Assembly: GCA_035550315.1 (NCBI GenBank)
Contig: DASZPL010000085.1
Span: forward strand, 1 to 64,000
Length of the DNA stretch: 64,000 nt
Origin: DASZPL01 sp035550315
GTDB taxonomy: Bacteria; Actinomycetota; Actinomycetes; JAFAQI01
Direction: 5' to 3'
Shown: piece by piece, positions 20,885 through 28,803 of the stretch
How positions within the stretch are numbered: the first letter of the stretch is position 1
How the letters are laid out: each line of letters starts with the position of its first letter
The notes under the pieces: generated by a model
What the model was told of the DNA's origin: nothing
Databases searched by the model: none
The model's input: the letters and a program-made list of their open reading frames with translations, nothing else
Position numbers and translations under genes: made by a program

Positions 20885-21750
20885 CGCGGCAGCTGGAAGC
20901 GGCCGTCGGCGGCCCGCTGCACCAGGCCGTCGTCGAGCAGCCCGGCCAGCGCCCGCTCGCGTTGCGTGGCGTCGTCCCAGACGGCGACCAGGCTGTCCTG
21001 CCAGACCGGGTCCGGGGCGTCGCGCAAGACGGCCAACAGCCGGCCGCGGACCTGCCGGTCGGTGCCGGCGTAGGGCTGCGGCTTGCGGGTCACCTCGGCC
21101 GGTGGCTTGCCGGCGGCCAGCCAGGCGCAGCCGCCGGCGAGCGGGCAGCCCGCGCAGCGCGGCGCCTGCGCCGTGCACAGCAACGCGCCCAGCTCCATCA
21201 CCGCAACGCTGTAACGCTCCGGCTGCTCGCGCGGTACCCGGTTGAGCGCCGCAGCGCGTTCCGCGACCGTCGGCGAGGTGGTGGTCGCGTCGTACTTGCC
21301 GTCGAAGAAGCGGGCGTAGACCCGGCGCACGTTGGTGTCGAGCACCGGCTGTCGCGTGCCATAGCCGAACGCCGCGACGGCGGCCGCGGTGTAGCTGCCG
21401 ACTCCGGGCAGCGCGCGTAGCTCGTCGTAGTCGGCGGGCACGATGCCACCGTGGTCCGCGAGCAGCGCGACGGCGGTCGCGTGCAGCCGAAGCGCTCGTC
21501 GCGGGTAGCCGAGCCGGCCCCATTGCCGCACCGCCTCGCCGGGCGGCGCCGCCGCGAGGTCGGCCGGGGTCGGCCACCGCGCCATCCACTCCCGCCATGC
21601 CGGCGCGACCCGCGCGGCGGGTGTCTGCTGCAGCATCACCTCGCTGACCAGCACGCCCCACGGCGTGACATCGGGCTCTCGCCACGGCAGGTCGCGCGCG
21701 TGCTCGGCGTACCAGTCGCGGACCGTGGACGCGAACTGTTGCGGGTTCAT
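20881..21750 (-). CDS. mutY: A/G-specific adenine glycosylase
   Basis: Removes adenine mispaired with 8-oxoguanine. 289 residues: helix-hairpin-helix LPGVGSYTAAAVAAFG, catalytic Asp in LDTNVRR, Gln-rich SEVMLQQTP loop, and the 4Fe-4S ligands spaced C-X6-C-X2-C-X5-C (CTAQAPRCAGCPLAGGC). The C-terminal NUDIX-like 8-oxoG recognition domain of E. coli MutY is reduced to about 65 residues, as in mycobacterial proteins. Followed by the coupled phosphodiesterase gene. Confidence 0.93.
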   Translation of the reverse strand: MNPQQFASTVRDWYAEHARDLPWREPDVTPWGVLVSEVMLQQTPAARVAPAWREWMARWPTPADLAAAPPGEAVRQWGRLGYPRRALRLHATAVALLADHGGIVPADYDELRALPGVGSYTAAAVAAFGYGTRQPVLDTNVRRVYARFFDGKYDATTTSPTVAERAAALNRVPREQPERYSVAVMELGALLCTAQAPRCAGCPLAGGCAWLAAGKPPAEVTRKPQPYAGTDRQVRGRLLAVLRDAPDPVWQDSLVAVWDDATQRERALAGLLDDGLVQRAADGRFQLPR

Positions 21751-21791
21751 CGGCTCGCCGAGTGTGTCACGCCAGCACTTAGCCTCATGGC

Positions 21792-22382
21792 ATGAGCAGC
21801 CTGCGGCACCCCGTCGGGCCGCACCCGCCGTCGGTCTACTGGGTACGCCGGGGGCTCAGCCTGGCCGCCTTGGTGATCGTGATCGTGCTGATCGCGTATG
21901 CCTGCGGCCATTCCTCGTCATCGCCAGACCGGCATCCGAGTGCTCAATCGTCGTCGCCGTCGACTCGGGTGGTGCCGTGTGCTTCCCTCGTCCGGCTGCG
22001 CCTTTCGACCGATGCGGTCTCCTACCCGGTAGGACAGACACCGACGTTGATCGCGACGTTGACGAACTCGGGTTCAGGCGTGTGCGTGCTGCATACCGCG
22101 CCCGCGAAAGAGATCTGGCGGATCGTCTCCGGACCCGACACCGTGTTCAGCACGAAGCACTGCCCCCAGTCGACCGCAAAGCCCAAGGACATCCGGCTGA
22201 AGCCGGGCAAGTCGAAACAGCTCAGGCTGGTATGGAACGGCAAGCGGCTTGGCTACGACAAGGCGACCAAGCGCTGCGTGACCGGCACGACGCCGGCGTC
22301 GCCCGGGACGTACCAGCTGACCGCCAGCATCGGCGGCATCAGAGCCGCGATGCCCGCGGTGTTTCACATTGCCGGCTCGTAA
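21792..22382 (+). CDS. Unknown membrane-anchored extracytoplasmic protein
   Basis: 196 residues. One TM helix at about residues 20-38 ends in YACGH, which could be a weak lipobox or simply the end of an anchor. A Ser/Pro-rich linker follows, then a beta-rich domain of about 130 residues with VGQTPTLIATLTNSG and GTYQLTASI segments, like the BsuPI/Ig-type extracellular domains. Four cysteines in the domain could form two disulfides. No enzyme motif is seen. It is divergent from mutY and convergent with the methyltransferase. Confidence 0.7.
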   Translation: MSSLRHPVGPHPPSVYWVRRGLSLAALVIVIVLIAYACGHSSSSPDRHPSAQSSSPSTRVVPCASLVRLRLSTDAVSYPVGQTPTLIATLTNSGSGVCVLHTAPAKEIWRIVSGPDTVFSTKHCPQSTAKPKDIRLKPGKSKQLRLVWNGKRLGYDKATKRCVTGTTPASPGTYQLTASIGGIRAAMPAVFHIAGS

Positions 22383-22396
22383 CCATGAGGGTTACG
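22378..22396. terminator. Short bidirectional hairpin over two stop codons
   Basis: CGTAACC and GGTTACG pair around ATGAG; both arms contain a TAA stop, one for each converging gene. Short stem, no T run, so likely a modest terminator. Confidence 0.45.
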
Positions 22397-23036
22397 CCTT
22401 CACCACGAGGACAGTCAGTACGTCTCGGCGGCCGACGCGGTGCTGATCGACTGTTGCCGTAGTGAAGCCCGCCTGGCGGCAGCGTTCGGCGAACGACTGA
22501 GCTTGGGATTCCGTCCATCCGTGGCTGGCGTAGCCGCGACCGCCGGGCGCTACGTGTCGCTCGACGACCAGCATCCGCCCGCCTGGGCGGAGCACCCGCC
22601 GTGCCTCGGCGAGGCCGGCCTCGAGATCTCGCCAATGGTGCACCGTCGCCAGTGACCACACGACGGTGGCCGAGTCGTCGTCGAGCGGCAGCGATTCGGC
22701 GGTGCCCTCGAGCCAGCGAACGGCTGACGATCGGCCGGTACCAACCCGGGCAATGGCCCGCGCGATCCGCAGCATCGGAATCGACGGATCGACGCCAACG
22801 ACCGACGAAGCCACGACCGCCGCCTTTCGCGCCGCTACGCCAGGACCACAGCCGACGTCGACCACATCATCGCGCGGTCCGACGTCTGCCAGGCTGATCG
22901 CGAGATCCGCAACCCGCCCGCGGCCGACGAGGAAGCTCAGCGCCGCAAGGTATCCGAGCAAGCCGTCGAAGGCTGGATGGTCGGCGTGATGGTTCGGGGC
23001 CAGGGACGGCAAGTCATCCTGCGTTGGCGTCGTCAC
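22392..23036 (-). CDS. Class I SAM-dependent methyltransferase
   Basis: 214 residues with the Methyltransf_11 fold: motif I VVDVGCGPGVAA, motif II-type acidic VVGVDPS, LEGTAESLPLDDDS and ARRVLRPGGRMLVVE. Substrate cannot be told; C-terminal FTTATVDQHRVGRRDVLTVLV is like small-molecule methyltransferases. GTG at 23036 is chosen with AAGGT upstream; an upstream TTG at 23069 would put the coding region across the operator. Divergent from a MerR regulator that probably controls it. Confidence 0.85.
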   Translation of the reverse strand: MTTPTQDDLPSLAPNHHADHPAFDGLLGYLAALSFLVGRGRVADLAISLADVGPRDDVVDVGCGPGVAARKAAVVASSVVGVDPSIPMLRIARAIARVGTGRSSAVRWLEGTAESLPLDDDSATVVWSLATVHHWRDLEAGLAEARRVLRPGGRMLVVERHVAPGGRGYASHGWTESQAQSFAERCRQAGFTTATVDQHRVGRRDVLTVLVVKA

Positions 23037-23051
23037 CCGGCCGACCTTGAC

Positions 23052-23071
23052 ACTTGAACCATGGTTCAAGT
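23052..23071. promoter_or_regulatory. Perfect 20-base palindromic operator between methyltransferase and MerR genes
   Basis: ACTTGAACCATGGTTCAAGT is its own reverse complement. It is flanked by TTGACA (23047-23052, + strand -35-like) and, on the other strand, TTGACT (complement of 23069-23074), so it lies inside two facing promoters. MerR-family dimers bind palindromes between -35 and -10 elements, and the MerR gene starts 12 bases away. No TAnnnT -10 is evident on either strand. Confidence 0.65.
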
Positions 23072-23082
23072 CAAGTGGGGTG

Positions 23083-23484
23083 ATGGCGGAAGAATTGCTT
23101 GCTATCGGAGAGGTCGCGCGCCGCGCCGGGGTGGCACCCTCCGCGGTTCGGTTCTACGAGCGGCGAGGCCTCATTGCCGCCGATGCACGCCGATCGGGCC
23201 AGCGTCGTTACCGGACGGCCACGCTGCGCCGGCTCGTGTTCATCGGAATGCTGCAGGACGCCGGGTTGTCGCTGGAAGACATAGCTGGCGTGCTGGAGGC
23301 GCCGGGCGTGAGTGAGTGGAAGGCAATTGGACGAAGCCGTCTCAGTCGGCTGGATGAGGAAATCGAACGACTCCAGTTGGCGCGAAGCTACCTGAAAGGC
23401 GCCCTGCTCTGCCGTTACGACCATCCGGCAACGGAGTGCAGGATCATGGCCCAGGAAATCGATCGACGGCTGGCTGCCACCTGA
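23083..23484 (+). CDS. MerR-family transcriptional regulator
   Basis: 133 residues: winged helix-turn-helix (AIGEVARRAGVAPSAVRFYERRGL), then GQRRYRTATLRRLVFIGMLQDAGLSLEDI and a coiled-coil dimerisation helix ending in LCRYDHPATEC. The two C-terminal cysteines could sense a metal or oxidant but do not match the SoxR 2Fe-2S pattern. ATG with GTGGGG upstream; an upstream start would run through the operator. Probably binds the adjacent palindrome and controls the divergent methyltransferase and itself. Confidence 0.87.
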   Translation: MAEELLAIGEVARRAGVAPSAVRFYERRGLIAADARRSGQRRYRTATLRRLVFIGMLQDAGLSLEDIAGVLEAPGVSEWKAIGRSRLSRLDEEIERLQLARSYLKGALLCRYDHPATECRIMAQEIDRRLAAT

Positions 23485-23528
23485 CTGCCCCGACCGGTGA
23501 CCGGGAGGATGCCACGTCAGAATGGGGC

Positions 23529-23870
23529 GTGGTCGAGGTCGAACCCGCCCGCTTCGAAGAGATGGTCACGACCGCTCTAGACGGGCTGCCCGAGCGGCTC
23601 GGGCGGTTGATGCGCAACGTTGCCGTCACCGTGCAACACGAACCCGGACCGGCCGGGCTGCTCGGCTTGTATCAAGGCGTCCCGCTGACCAGCCGGACGA
23701 CGCAGTACGTCGGCGTGCTGCCCGACCGGATCACCATCTATCGGCAGGCGATCTGCGCTTATTGCCGCACCGAGGACGAGGTGATCGAGCAGGTGCGCAA
23801 GACGGTCGTGCACGAGATCGGCCATCACTTCGGGCTGGACGACGACCGGCTTCACGAGCTCGGTTGGTGA
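23529..23870 (+). CDS. Small zincin-type metallopeptidase family protein
   Basis: 113 residues of the minimal zincin family (DUF1025/Zincin_1). The zinc motif HEIGHHFGLDD matches HExxHxxGxxD near the C-terminus; the N-terminus FEEMVTTALDGLPERL is the usual start. GTG at 23529 keeps the family length; upstream in-frame starts would reach into the MerR gene. Whether it is an active protease is not established for the family. Its end overlaps the convergent LLM gene by 19 bases. Confidence 0.82.
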   Translation: MVEVEPARFEEMVTTALDGLPERLGRLMRNVAVTVQHEPGPAGLLGLYQGVPLTSRTTQYVGVLPDRITIYRQAICAYCRTEDEVIEQVRKTVVHEIGHHFGLDDDRLHELGW

Positions 23871-24808
23871 CGCGCGGCAAGCGCCGCCCGCACGTCGGCG
23901 AGCGCGGCGATCTGCGCGCGCGCCTCGGCCGGTGACATCCCCGGCGCGTGGATCCGCAGGTTGAGGCAGTCGGCGCCGACCGACCGCGCCTGCTCGGCTA
24001 GCACCGCCGCCATCGTCGCGGCGTCGCCGCTCGCCACCTCGTCGTCACCCCAGTGCTCGATCGCGGTCGTCGCGCCGTAGCTGCGGTAAAGCTGCAGTTG
24101 CCGCTCCTGCCGTTCGGCCGAGCCGCCGCCGGGCGCGACCCGCCGGATGAGTACGACGGGGCCCGGGCCGTTGGCCGCGCGATACACCTCAGTCAGCGCA
24201 TGGCAGCGCGCGATCGTGGTCAGCGAGTCGAACAGTAGGCCGACGCCGCAGTCGGCCGCCCGCCGGCACGCCGCCGGGCTCATCGCGGCGCTGACCACGG
24301 GCACCGGGTCGGTCGCGCAGCGGCGGATTGCGGCGTCACCCGAGAGCGTCCCAGGCTCGCGGCCGAGCAGCATCGCGCTGACGGTCGACATCGCTTCGGC
24401 GAACCGTCGGGTCAGATCGGCCTTCGTCGTACCCATCACCGTGAAGTCGGCCTCCAGCGACCCGGCGGCGAGCCCGACGCCCACCCGGCCGGGGAAGCGG
24501 GCCGCCAGCCAGGCGATCTCTTCTGCGACGAGTGCCGCCGGGCGAAGCGGTAGCAACAGCGGGCACGGCGCCACCCAGACCCGCTCGGTCGCGTCGAGCA
24601 GCCACCCGGCCAGCTGGATCGGGTTCGGCAGGTAGCCGCCGAAGCCGTTGTGATGCTCGCTGACCATCAGCCCGTCGAACCCGGCGTCGCTCGCGAGCCG
24701 CGCCTGCGCGAGCAGCTCGTCGATGACCGCGGTCGGCTCCAGCTCGAGGTGCGGGTAGAGCCGCAACGACACGCTGCCTTTGCCCATCGGACCCAACGCC
24801 ACCGTCAT
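23852..24808 (-). CDS. LLM-class flavin-dependent oxidoreductase
   Basis: 318 residues with the luciferase-like TIM barrel: YPHLELEPTAVIDELLAQARLASDAGFDGLMVSEHH pattern at the start (here described as residues 16-50), PCPLLLPLRPAALVAEEIAWL and GVGLAAGS. Such enzymes use FMNH2 or F420. The cofactor and substrate cannot be assigned. ATG at 24808 overlaps the stop of the upstream SDR gene; last gene of the disA-SDR-SDR-LLM series on this strand. Confidence 0.83.
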   Translation of the reverse strand: MTVALGPMGKGSVSLRLYPHLELEPTAVIDELLAQARLASDAGFDGLMVSEHHNGFGGYLPNPIQLAGWLLDATERVWVAPCPLLLPLRPAALVAEEIAWLAARFPGRVGVGLAAGSLEADFTVMGTTKADLTRRFAEAMSTVSAMLLGREPGTLSGDAAIRRCATDPVPVVSAAMSPAACRRAADCGVGLLFDSLTTIARCHALTEVYRAANGPGPVVLIRRVAPGGGSAERQERQLQLYRSYGATTAIEHWGDDEVASGDAATMAAVLAEQARSVGADCLNLRIHAPGMSPAEARAQIAALADVRAALAARHQPSS

Positions 24809-25578
24809 AGCGCGGTGAACCTGCCGCCGTCGACCACGATGGTCTGGCCGGTGATGTAGCGCGACCCGTCCTCCAGCAGGAACCGCACCACCGGCGCGAT
24901 GTCGGCTTCGGGGTCGCCCATTCGCCCGAGTGGCACCAGCTCGCTCAGCCGCTGCTCGAGCCCGGGATCGGCCTCGTACGCAGCGGCCATCGCGGGCGTC
25001 ATCGCGAGCGGCGAGACCGCGACGACGGTCACGTCGTACTTCCCCCACTCGATCGCCAGGCTCTTGACGAAGCCCCGGACGGCGCCCTTCACCGCCGAGT
25101 ACGCGGGACGCGCCGCGCTGCCCTCGATCCCCGCGGGCGAGGTCATCACGATGAACCTGCCGCGACTGCGGCGGAGCGCGGGCAACCCCGCGGTGGCACA
25201 GTGGTACGCGCCTCGCAACGACACCGCGACGTGGTCGTCCCACTCCTCATCCGAGACCTCGTCGAGTCGGCGGACATCGCTTGAGTTCCGGCTGGTCGCG
25301 TTGTGCACGATGCCGTCGAGCGATCCGAACCGCTCGACCGCCGTGTCGACGGCTCGCTGCACCTCGGCGGCGACCGTCACGTCGGTGGGCACCGCGATCG
25401 CGTCGCCAACGCTGGCCGCCAGCTCGGCGGTCTCCGCCGCGTTGTTCCCCGGGCCGGCGACGACGACGGCAGCACCCGCTCCGGCACTGGCCAGGCAGAT
25501 CGCGCGGCCGATGCCCGCGCCACCACCCGTGACCATGACCGTCTTGCCGGTCAGCGGCCTTCCGGGCGCGGCGGTCAC
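24805..25578 (-). CDS. SDR-family NAD(P)-dependent oxidoreductase
   Basis: 257 residues, classical SDR. Cofactor loop VTGGGAGIGRAI near residue 15, HNATS (NNAG equivalent), and the catalytic tetrad Ser in MTSPAG with YSAVK, then the C-terminal GQTIVVDGG typical of 3-oxoacyl-reductase-like members. GTG at 25578 overlaps the stop of the upstream SDR-like gene (GTGA). Substrate unknown; the LLM oxidoreductase downstream suggests a shared catabolic step. Confidence 0.87.
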   Translation of the reverse strand: MTAAPGRPLTGKTVMVTGGGAGIGRAICLASAGAGAAVVVAGPGNNAAETAELAASVGDAIAVPTDVTVAAEVQRAVDTAVERFGSLDGIVHNATSRNSSDVRRLDEVSDEEWDDHVAVSLRGAYHCATAGLPALRRSRGRFIVMTSPAGIEGSAARPAYSAVKGAVRGFVKSLAIEWGKYDVTVVAVSPLAMTPAMAAAYEADPGLEQRLSELVPLGRMGDPEADIAPVVRFLLEDGSRYITGQTIVVDGGRFTAL

Positions 25579-26216
25579 GGCGTCATCCAAACCCCGCCGT
25601 CGACGGCGATCGTCGCGCCGGTGACCGCCGCGAAACCGGGCGAGAGGAGGGTGGCGATCACCGATGTGACGTCGGACCGCAACGCGCTCGGCCGGCCCAG
25701 CGCCGGCGGTTGCAGACCCGGGCGGGAGAGATCGGCGTCGGCCGCGACCAGCAGGCAGTTGACCGTCACGCCGTCGCGCCCCCACGTGCGGGCGGCCGCC
25801 TTCGCCAGGGAGCGGTAGCCCTCGGCCGCCGCGATCGATGCCACCGCACCCGGGGCGCCGGTCGTCACCGCCGACGGCAACAGCACGACGATCCGCCCGC
25901 CGGTGCCGCGCAACCCGGCGTACGCGCCCTGCAGCACGTGGAGCGCACGGCGCAACGGATCTTCGGCCTCGCGCCGCCACGCCTCGCCGTCGAATGCTAC
26001 GAGCTCGACCGACTCCGGCGGTGACCGCAGCGGGACGGCATCGACGACGGCGGCGAGGCCGTTAGGTGCCGCCGCGGCGAGGGTCTGCTCGAGGTCGTTC
26101 GCGGCGTCGGCCGCATCGATGCGGACCACCGCAACGCCGCTGTCCGCCAGGCCGTCGGCGATGTCCCCACCCGGTGCGGCGCCGCCGGTCAGTACGGCGA
26201 CAGGTGCGGGCGTCAG
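25575..26216 (-). CDS. SDR-fold protein lacking catalytic residues; probable CTG start
   Basis: About 213 residues if translation begins at CTG (26216), which overlaps the disA stop as CTGA. The cofactor loop VLTGGAAPGG lies upstream of the first ordinary start (GTG at 26129), so a GTG start would delete the first strand and loop of the fold; no ATG, GTG or TTG exists between. The C-terminus VTGATIAVDGGVWM is SDR-like, but aligning it to SDRs puts Ala and Ile where YxxxK should be. It may be a non-catalytic partner of the following SDR. SDR fold is fairly secure; start and role are inferred. Confidence 0.65.
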   Translation of the reverse strand: MTPAPVAVLTGGAAPGGDIADGLADSGVAVVRIDAADAANDLEQTLAAAAPNGLAAVVDAVPLRSPPESVELVAFDGEAWRREAEDPLRRALHVLQGAYAGLRGTGGRIVVLLPSAVTTGAPGAVASIAAAEGYRSLAKAAARTWGRDGVTVNCLLVAADADLSRPGLQPPALGRPSALRSDVTSVIATLLSPGFAAVTGATIAVDGGVWMTP

Positions 26217-27304
26217 ACGTAGCGCTCGAGGATCGATGACTCCGCCAACCGGGAGAGCCCCTCGCGCACCGACCGCGCCCGGGTTTCGCCGACGCCGTCG
26301 ACCAGCAGCAGGTCGTCGATGGTCGCGGCCAGCAGCTTCTGCAGCCCACCGAAGTGGTCGACCAGCCGGTCGATCACCGGTCCGGGAAGTCGCGGCACCC
26401 GTGCCAGCAAGCGGTAACCGCGCGGCGACACCGCGGCGTCGAGCACGTCAGACGTCGAGCCGAAACCACAGACCCGCGCGATTACCGTGAGGTCCAGCAG
26501 ATCGGTGGCCGACAACGCGTCGAGCTCGGCGAGGACCCGCTCGACGGTGCGGGCGCGGCGCCCAGTCGCGGGCGGCATGTAGTCGCGCACGATCAGCTCC
26601 CGCTCTTGCGTGACGCCGGCCATCAGCTCGTCGAGCTGCAACGCGAGCAGCCGGCCGTCGATGCCGAGCTCGACGACGTACCCGTCGATCTCGGAGGCGA
26701 TCCGCAGCACCATCTCCAGCCGCTGCGTGACCGCGACCGCGTCGCGCACCGTCACCAGGTCCTCGATCTCGAGTGCGGACAGCGTGCCGGTGACCTCGTC
26801 GAGCCGCAGCTTGTAGCGCTCGAGCGTCGCGAGCGCCTGGTTGGCTCGCGACAGGATGTCGGCGGAGTGTTCCAGGACATAGCGCTGGCCTTCGACGTAC
26901 AACGCGATGATCCGCATCGACTGGCTGACGCTGATCACCGGATAGCCCGTCTGCTTCGCCACCCGCTCCGCCGTGCGGTGCCGCGTGCCCGACTCCTCGG
27001 TCGGGATCGACGGGTCCGGCACCAGGTGGGTCGCCGCGCGCAAGATCCGGGTCAGGCTGTCGTCGAGGACGATCGCGCCGTCCATCTTCGCCAGCTCACG
27101 CATCCGGGTGGCGGCGAACTCCACGTCGAGCGGGAAGCCGCCGGTGCAGAGCGACTCGACGACCTTGTCGTGACCGAGCACGATCAGCGCGCCGGTGTGA
27201 CCGCGCAGGATTCGCTCGAGGCCGTCGCGCAGCTGCGTCCCCGGCGCGACCTTCGCCAATGTCGCGCGCAGCAGGTCGCCGTCGGCTCGCTCGGTGGGAG
27301 GCAC
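26213..27304 (-). CDS. disA: Diadenylate cyclase DisA
   Basis: DNA-integrity scanning protein that makes c-di-AMP from two ATP. 363 residues: N-terminal DAC domain with KMDGAIVLDD (DGA) and GTRHRTAER (RHR), central helical linker, C-terminal helix-hairpin-helix domain (LLLVDGVGETRARSVREGL). GTG at 27304 has AGGAG four bases upstream and gives a length like other DisA proteins; a TTG at 27331 is an alternative. Downstream of radA, as usual. It is the only c-di-AMP synthase in this window; no phosphodiesterase or c-di-AMP riboswitch is seen here. Confidence 0.95.
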   Translation of the reverse strand: MPPTERADGDLLRATLAKVAPGTQLRDGLERILRGHTGALIVLGHDKVVESLCTGGFPLDVEFAATRMRELAKMDGAIVLDDSLTRILRAATHLVPDPSIPTEESGTRHRTAERVAKQTGYPVISVSQSMRIIALYVEGQRYVLEHSADILSRANQALATLERYKLRLDEVTGTLSALEIEDLVTVRDAVAVTQRLEMVLRIASEIDGYVVELGIDGRLLALQLDELMAGVTQERELIVRDYMPPATGRRARTVERVLAELDALSATDLLDLTVIARVCGFGSTSDVLDAAVSPRGYRLLARVPRLPGPVIDRLVDHFGGLQKLLAATIDDLLLVDGVGETRARSVREGLSRLAESSILERYV

Positions 27305-27359
27305 CGGACTCCTCGAAGGCGAGAGGGGCAACCTGTCGCGGAAAGTCTAAGTTGCGAGA

Positions 27360-27374
27360 CCGCGGATGCCGCGG
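27360..27374 (-). terminator. Short hairpin between radA and disA
   Basis: CCGCGG, ATG, CCGCGG just past the radA stop on the minus strand. The stem is only six pairs and no T run follows, so it may be an attenuator or nothing. Confidence 0.25.
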
Positions 27375-27375
27375 G

Positions 27376-28746
27376 TTACGCGCGGGCCGATGACAAACCG
27401 TGATGCAGCGCCGGGACCAGCTCCGGCACCTCGATGGTGCGCATCCCGCCCGGTGCGGCCCCGCTGTCGCGCGGCACCAGCGCGGTGGTGAATCCCAGCC
27501 GCGCTGCCTCGGCGAGCCGGGCGCGCAGCGCCGACACCGGCCGGATCTCGCCCGCCAGCCCGACCTCGCCGACCGCGACCATGCCCGGGCGGACGGGGAC
27601 GCGCGTGACCGCGCTGGCGATCGCCAGCGCCAGCGCCAGATCGGTCGCCGGCTCGGCGAGCCGGACGCCGCCGACGGTCGCGGCGTAGACCTCCTGGCTG
27701 TGCAGCCGGAAGTCGCGGTGCCGGTCGAGCACCGCGAGCAGCATCGCGATGCGGGCGCCGTCGACGCCGCTGGTCGCGCGGCGCGGGTTTGCCTGTGGCG
27801 AGGACGTCACCAGCGCCTGCACTTCGCTCACCAGGGCGCGGCGCCCCTCCATCGTCACCGTCACGCAAGTGCCCGCGACCGGTGTCACGCCGTGGGCGAG
27901 GAACAGACCGGATGGATCCGGCAGTCCGACGATCGCGTCGTCGGTCAGGTCGAAGCAGCCGACCTCGTCCGCCGGCCCGAACCGGTTCTTGATGGTGCGG
28001 ACCAGCCGTAGCCGGGAGTGCCGATCGCCCTCGAACGACAGCACCACGTCGACCAGGTGCTCGAGCGTGCGCGGCCCGGCGACGGCGCCGTCCTTCGTGA
28101 CGTGGCCGACGAGCAGCGTCGCCATGCCGCGGGCCTTCGCCGTGCGGATCAGCGCGCCGGCGACCTCCCGCACCTGGGCGACGCCGCCGGGCGAACCCTC
28201 GACCGTCGCCGACCCGACGGTCTGCACCGAGTCGACGATCAGTACGTGGGGATCGACCGCCTCAACGTGACCGAGCACCGCGGCGAGGTCGGTCTCGGCG
28301 GCGAGGTAGAGCGAGTCGGCGATCGCGCCGATCCGGTCGGCGCGCAGCCGCACCTGCGCCGCCGACTCCTCGCCGGTGACGATCAGGCAGCGCCGTCCGG
28401 CGCGGGCGATCTGCGCGGCGGCGCTGATCAGCAGCGTCGACTTGCCCACGCCGGGCTCACCGGCGAGCAGGACGACCGATCCGGGCACCAGGCCGCCGCC
28501 GAGCACCCGGTCGAGCTCCGGCTCACCGGTCGGCCGGTGGCGCGCACTCTGCCCGGCGATGTCGGCGATCGGTCGCGCGGCGGTGGTCACCGGCCCGGCG
28601 ACGACCGACAGGCCGGGCCGCGCGGCGATCTCCACGACGGTGCCCCAGGCCTGACACTGCGGGCAACGGCCGACCCACTTCGCGGTCTCGTAACCGCACT
28701 CGTCGCAGCGGTGGGCGAGCCGTTCGCGCGCGGCCTTGGTGGGCAT
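27376..28746 (-). CDS. radA: DNA repair protein RadA (Sms)
   Basis: Helicase that processes recombination intermediates. 456 residues: C4 zinc finger (Cys14, 17, 28, 31), RecA-like ATPase with GEPGVGKST at about 95-103, the RadA-specific KNRFG, and a C-terminal Lon-like domain without the protease Ser/Lys pair being needed. ATG at 28746 is preferred to a TTG/GTG 24 bases upstream because the zinc finger starts at residue 14. No good SD, so it may be leaderless. disA follows after 71 bases. Confidence 0.95.
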   Translation of the reverse strand: MPTKAARERLAHRCDECGYETAKWVGRCPQCQAWGTVVEIAARPGLSVVAGPVTTAARPIADIAGQSARHRPTGEPELDRVLGGGLVPGSVVLLAGEPGVGKSTLLISAAAQIARAGRRCLIVTGEESAAQVRLRADRIGAIADSLYLAAETDLAAVLGHVEAVDPHVLIVDSVQTVGSATVEGSPGGVAQVREVAGALIRTAKARGMATLLVGHVTKDGAVAGPRTLEHLVDVVLSFEGDRHSRLRLVRTIKNRFGPADEVGCFDLTDDAIVGLPDPSGLFLAHGVTPVAGTCVTVTMEGRRALVSEVQALVTSSPQANPRRATSGVDGARIAMLLAVLDRHRDFRLHSQEVYAATVGGVRLAEPATDLALALAIASAVTRVPVRPGMVAVGEVGLAGEIRPVSALRARLAEAARLGFTTALVPRDSGAAPGGMRTIEVPELVPALHHGLSSARA

Positions 28747-28803
28747 GGCGGTGACGGTAGGCGTGAGCACCGACGATTCCGTGGTGCCACGCCACGCGGT
28801 GCG

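Noticed and set aside
20885..21685. Upstream extension of the phosphodiesterase frame through mutY
   Set aside because: Same-strand but out-of-frame shadow of MutY; the real start is the ATGA overlap at 20884.
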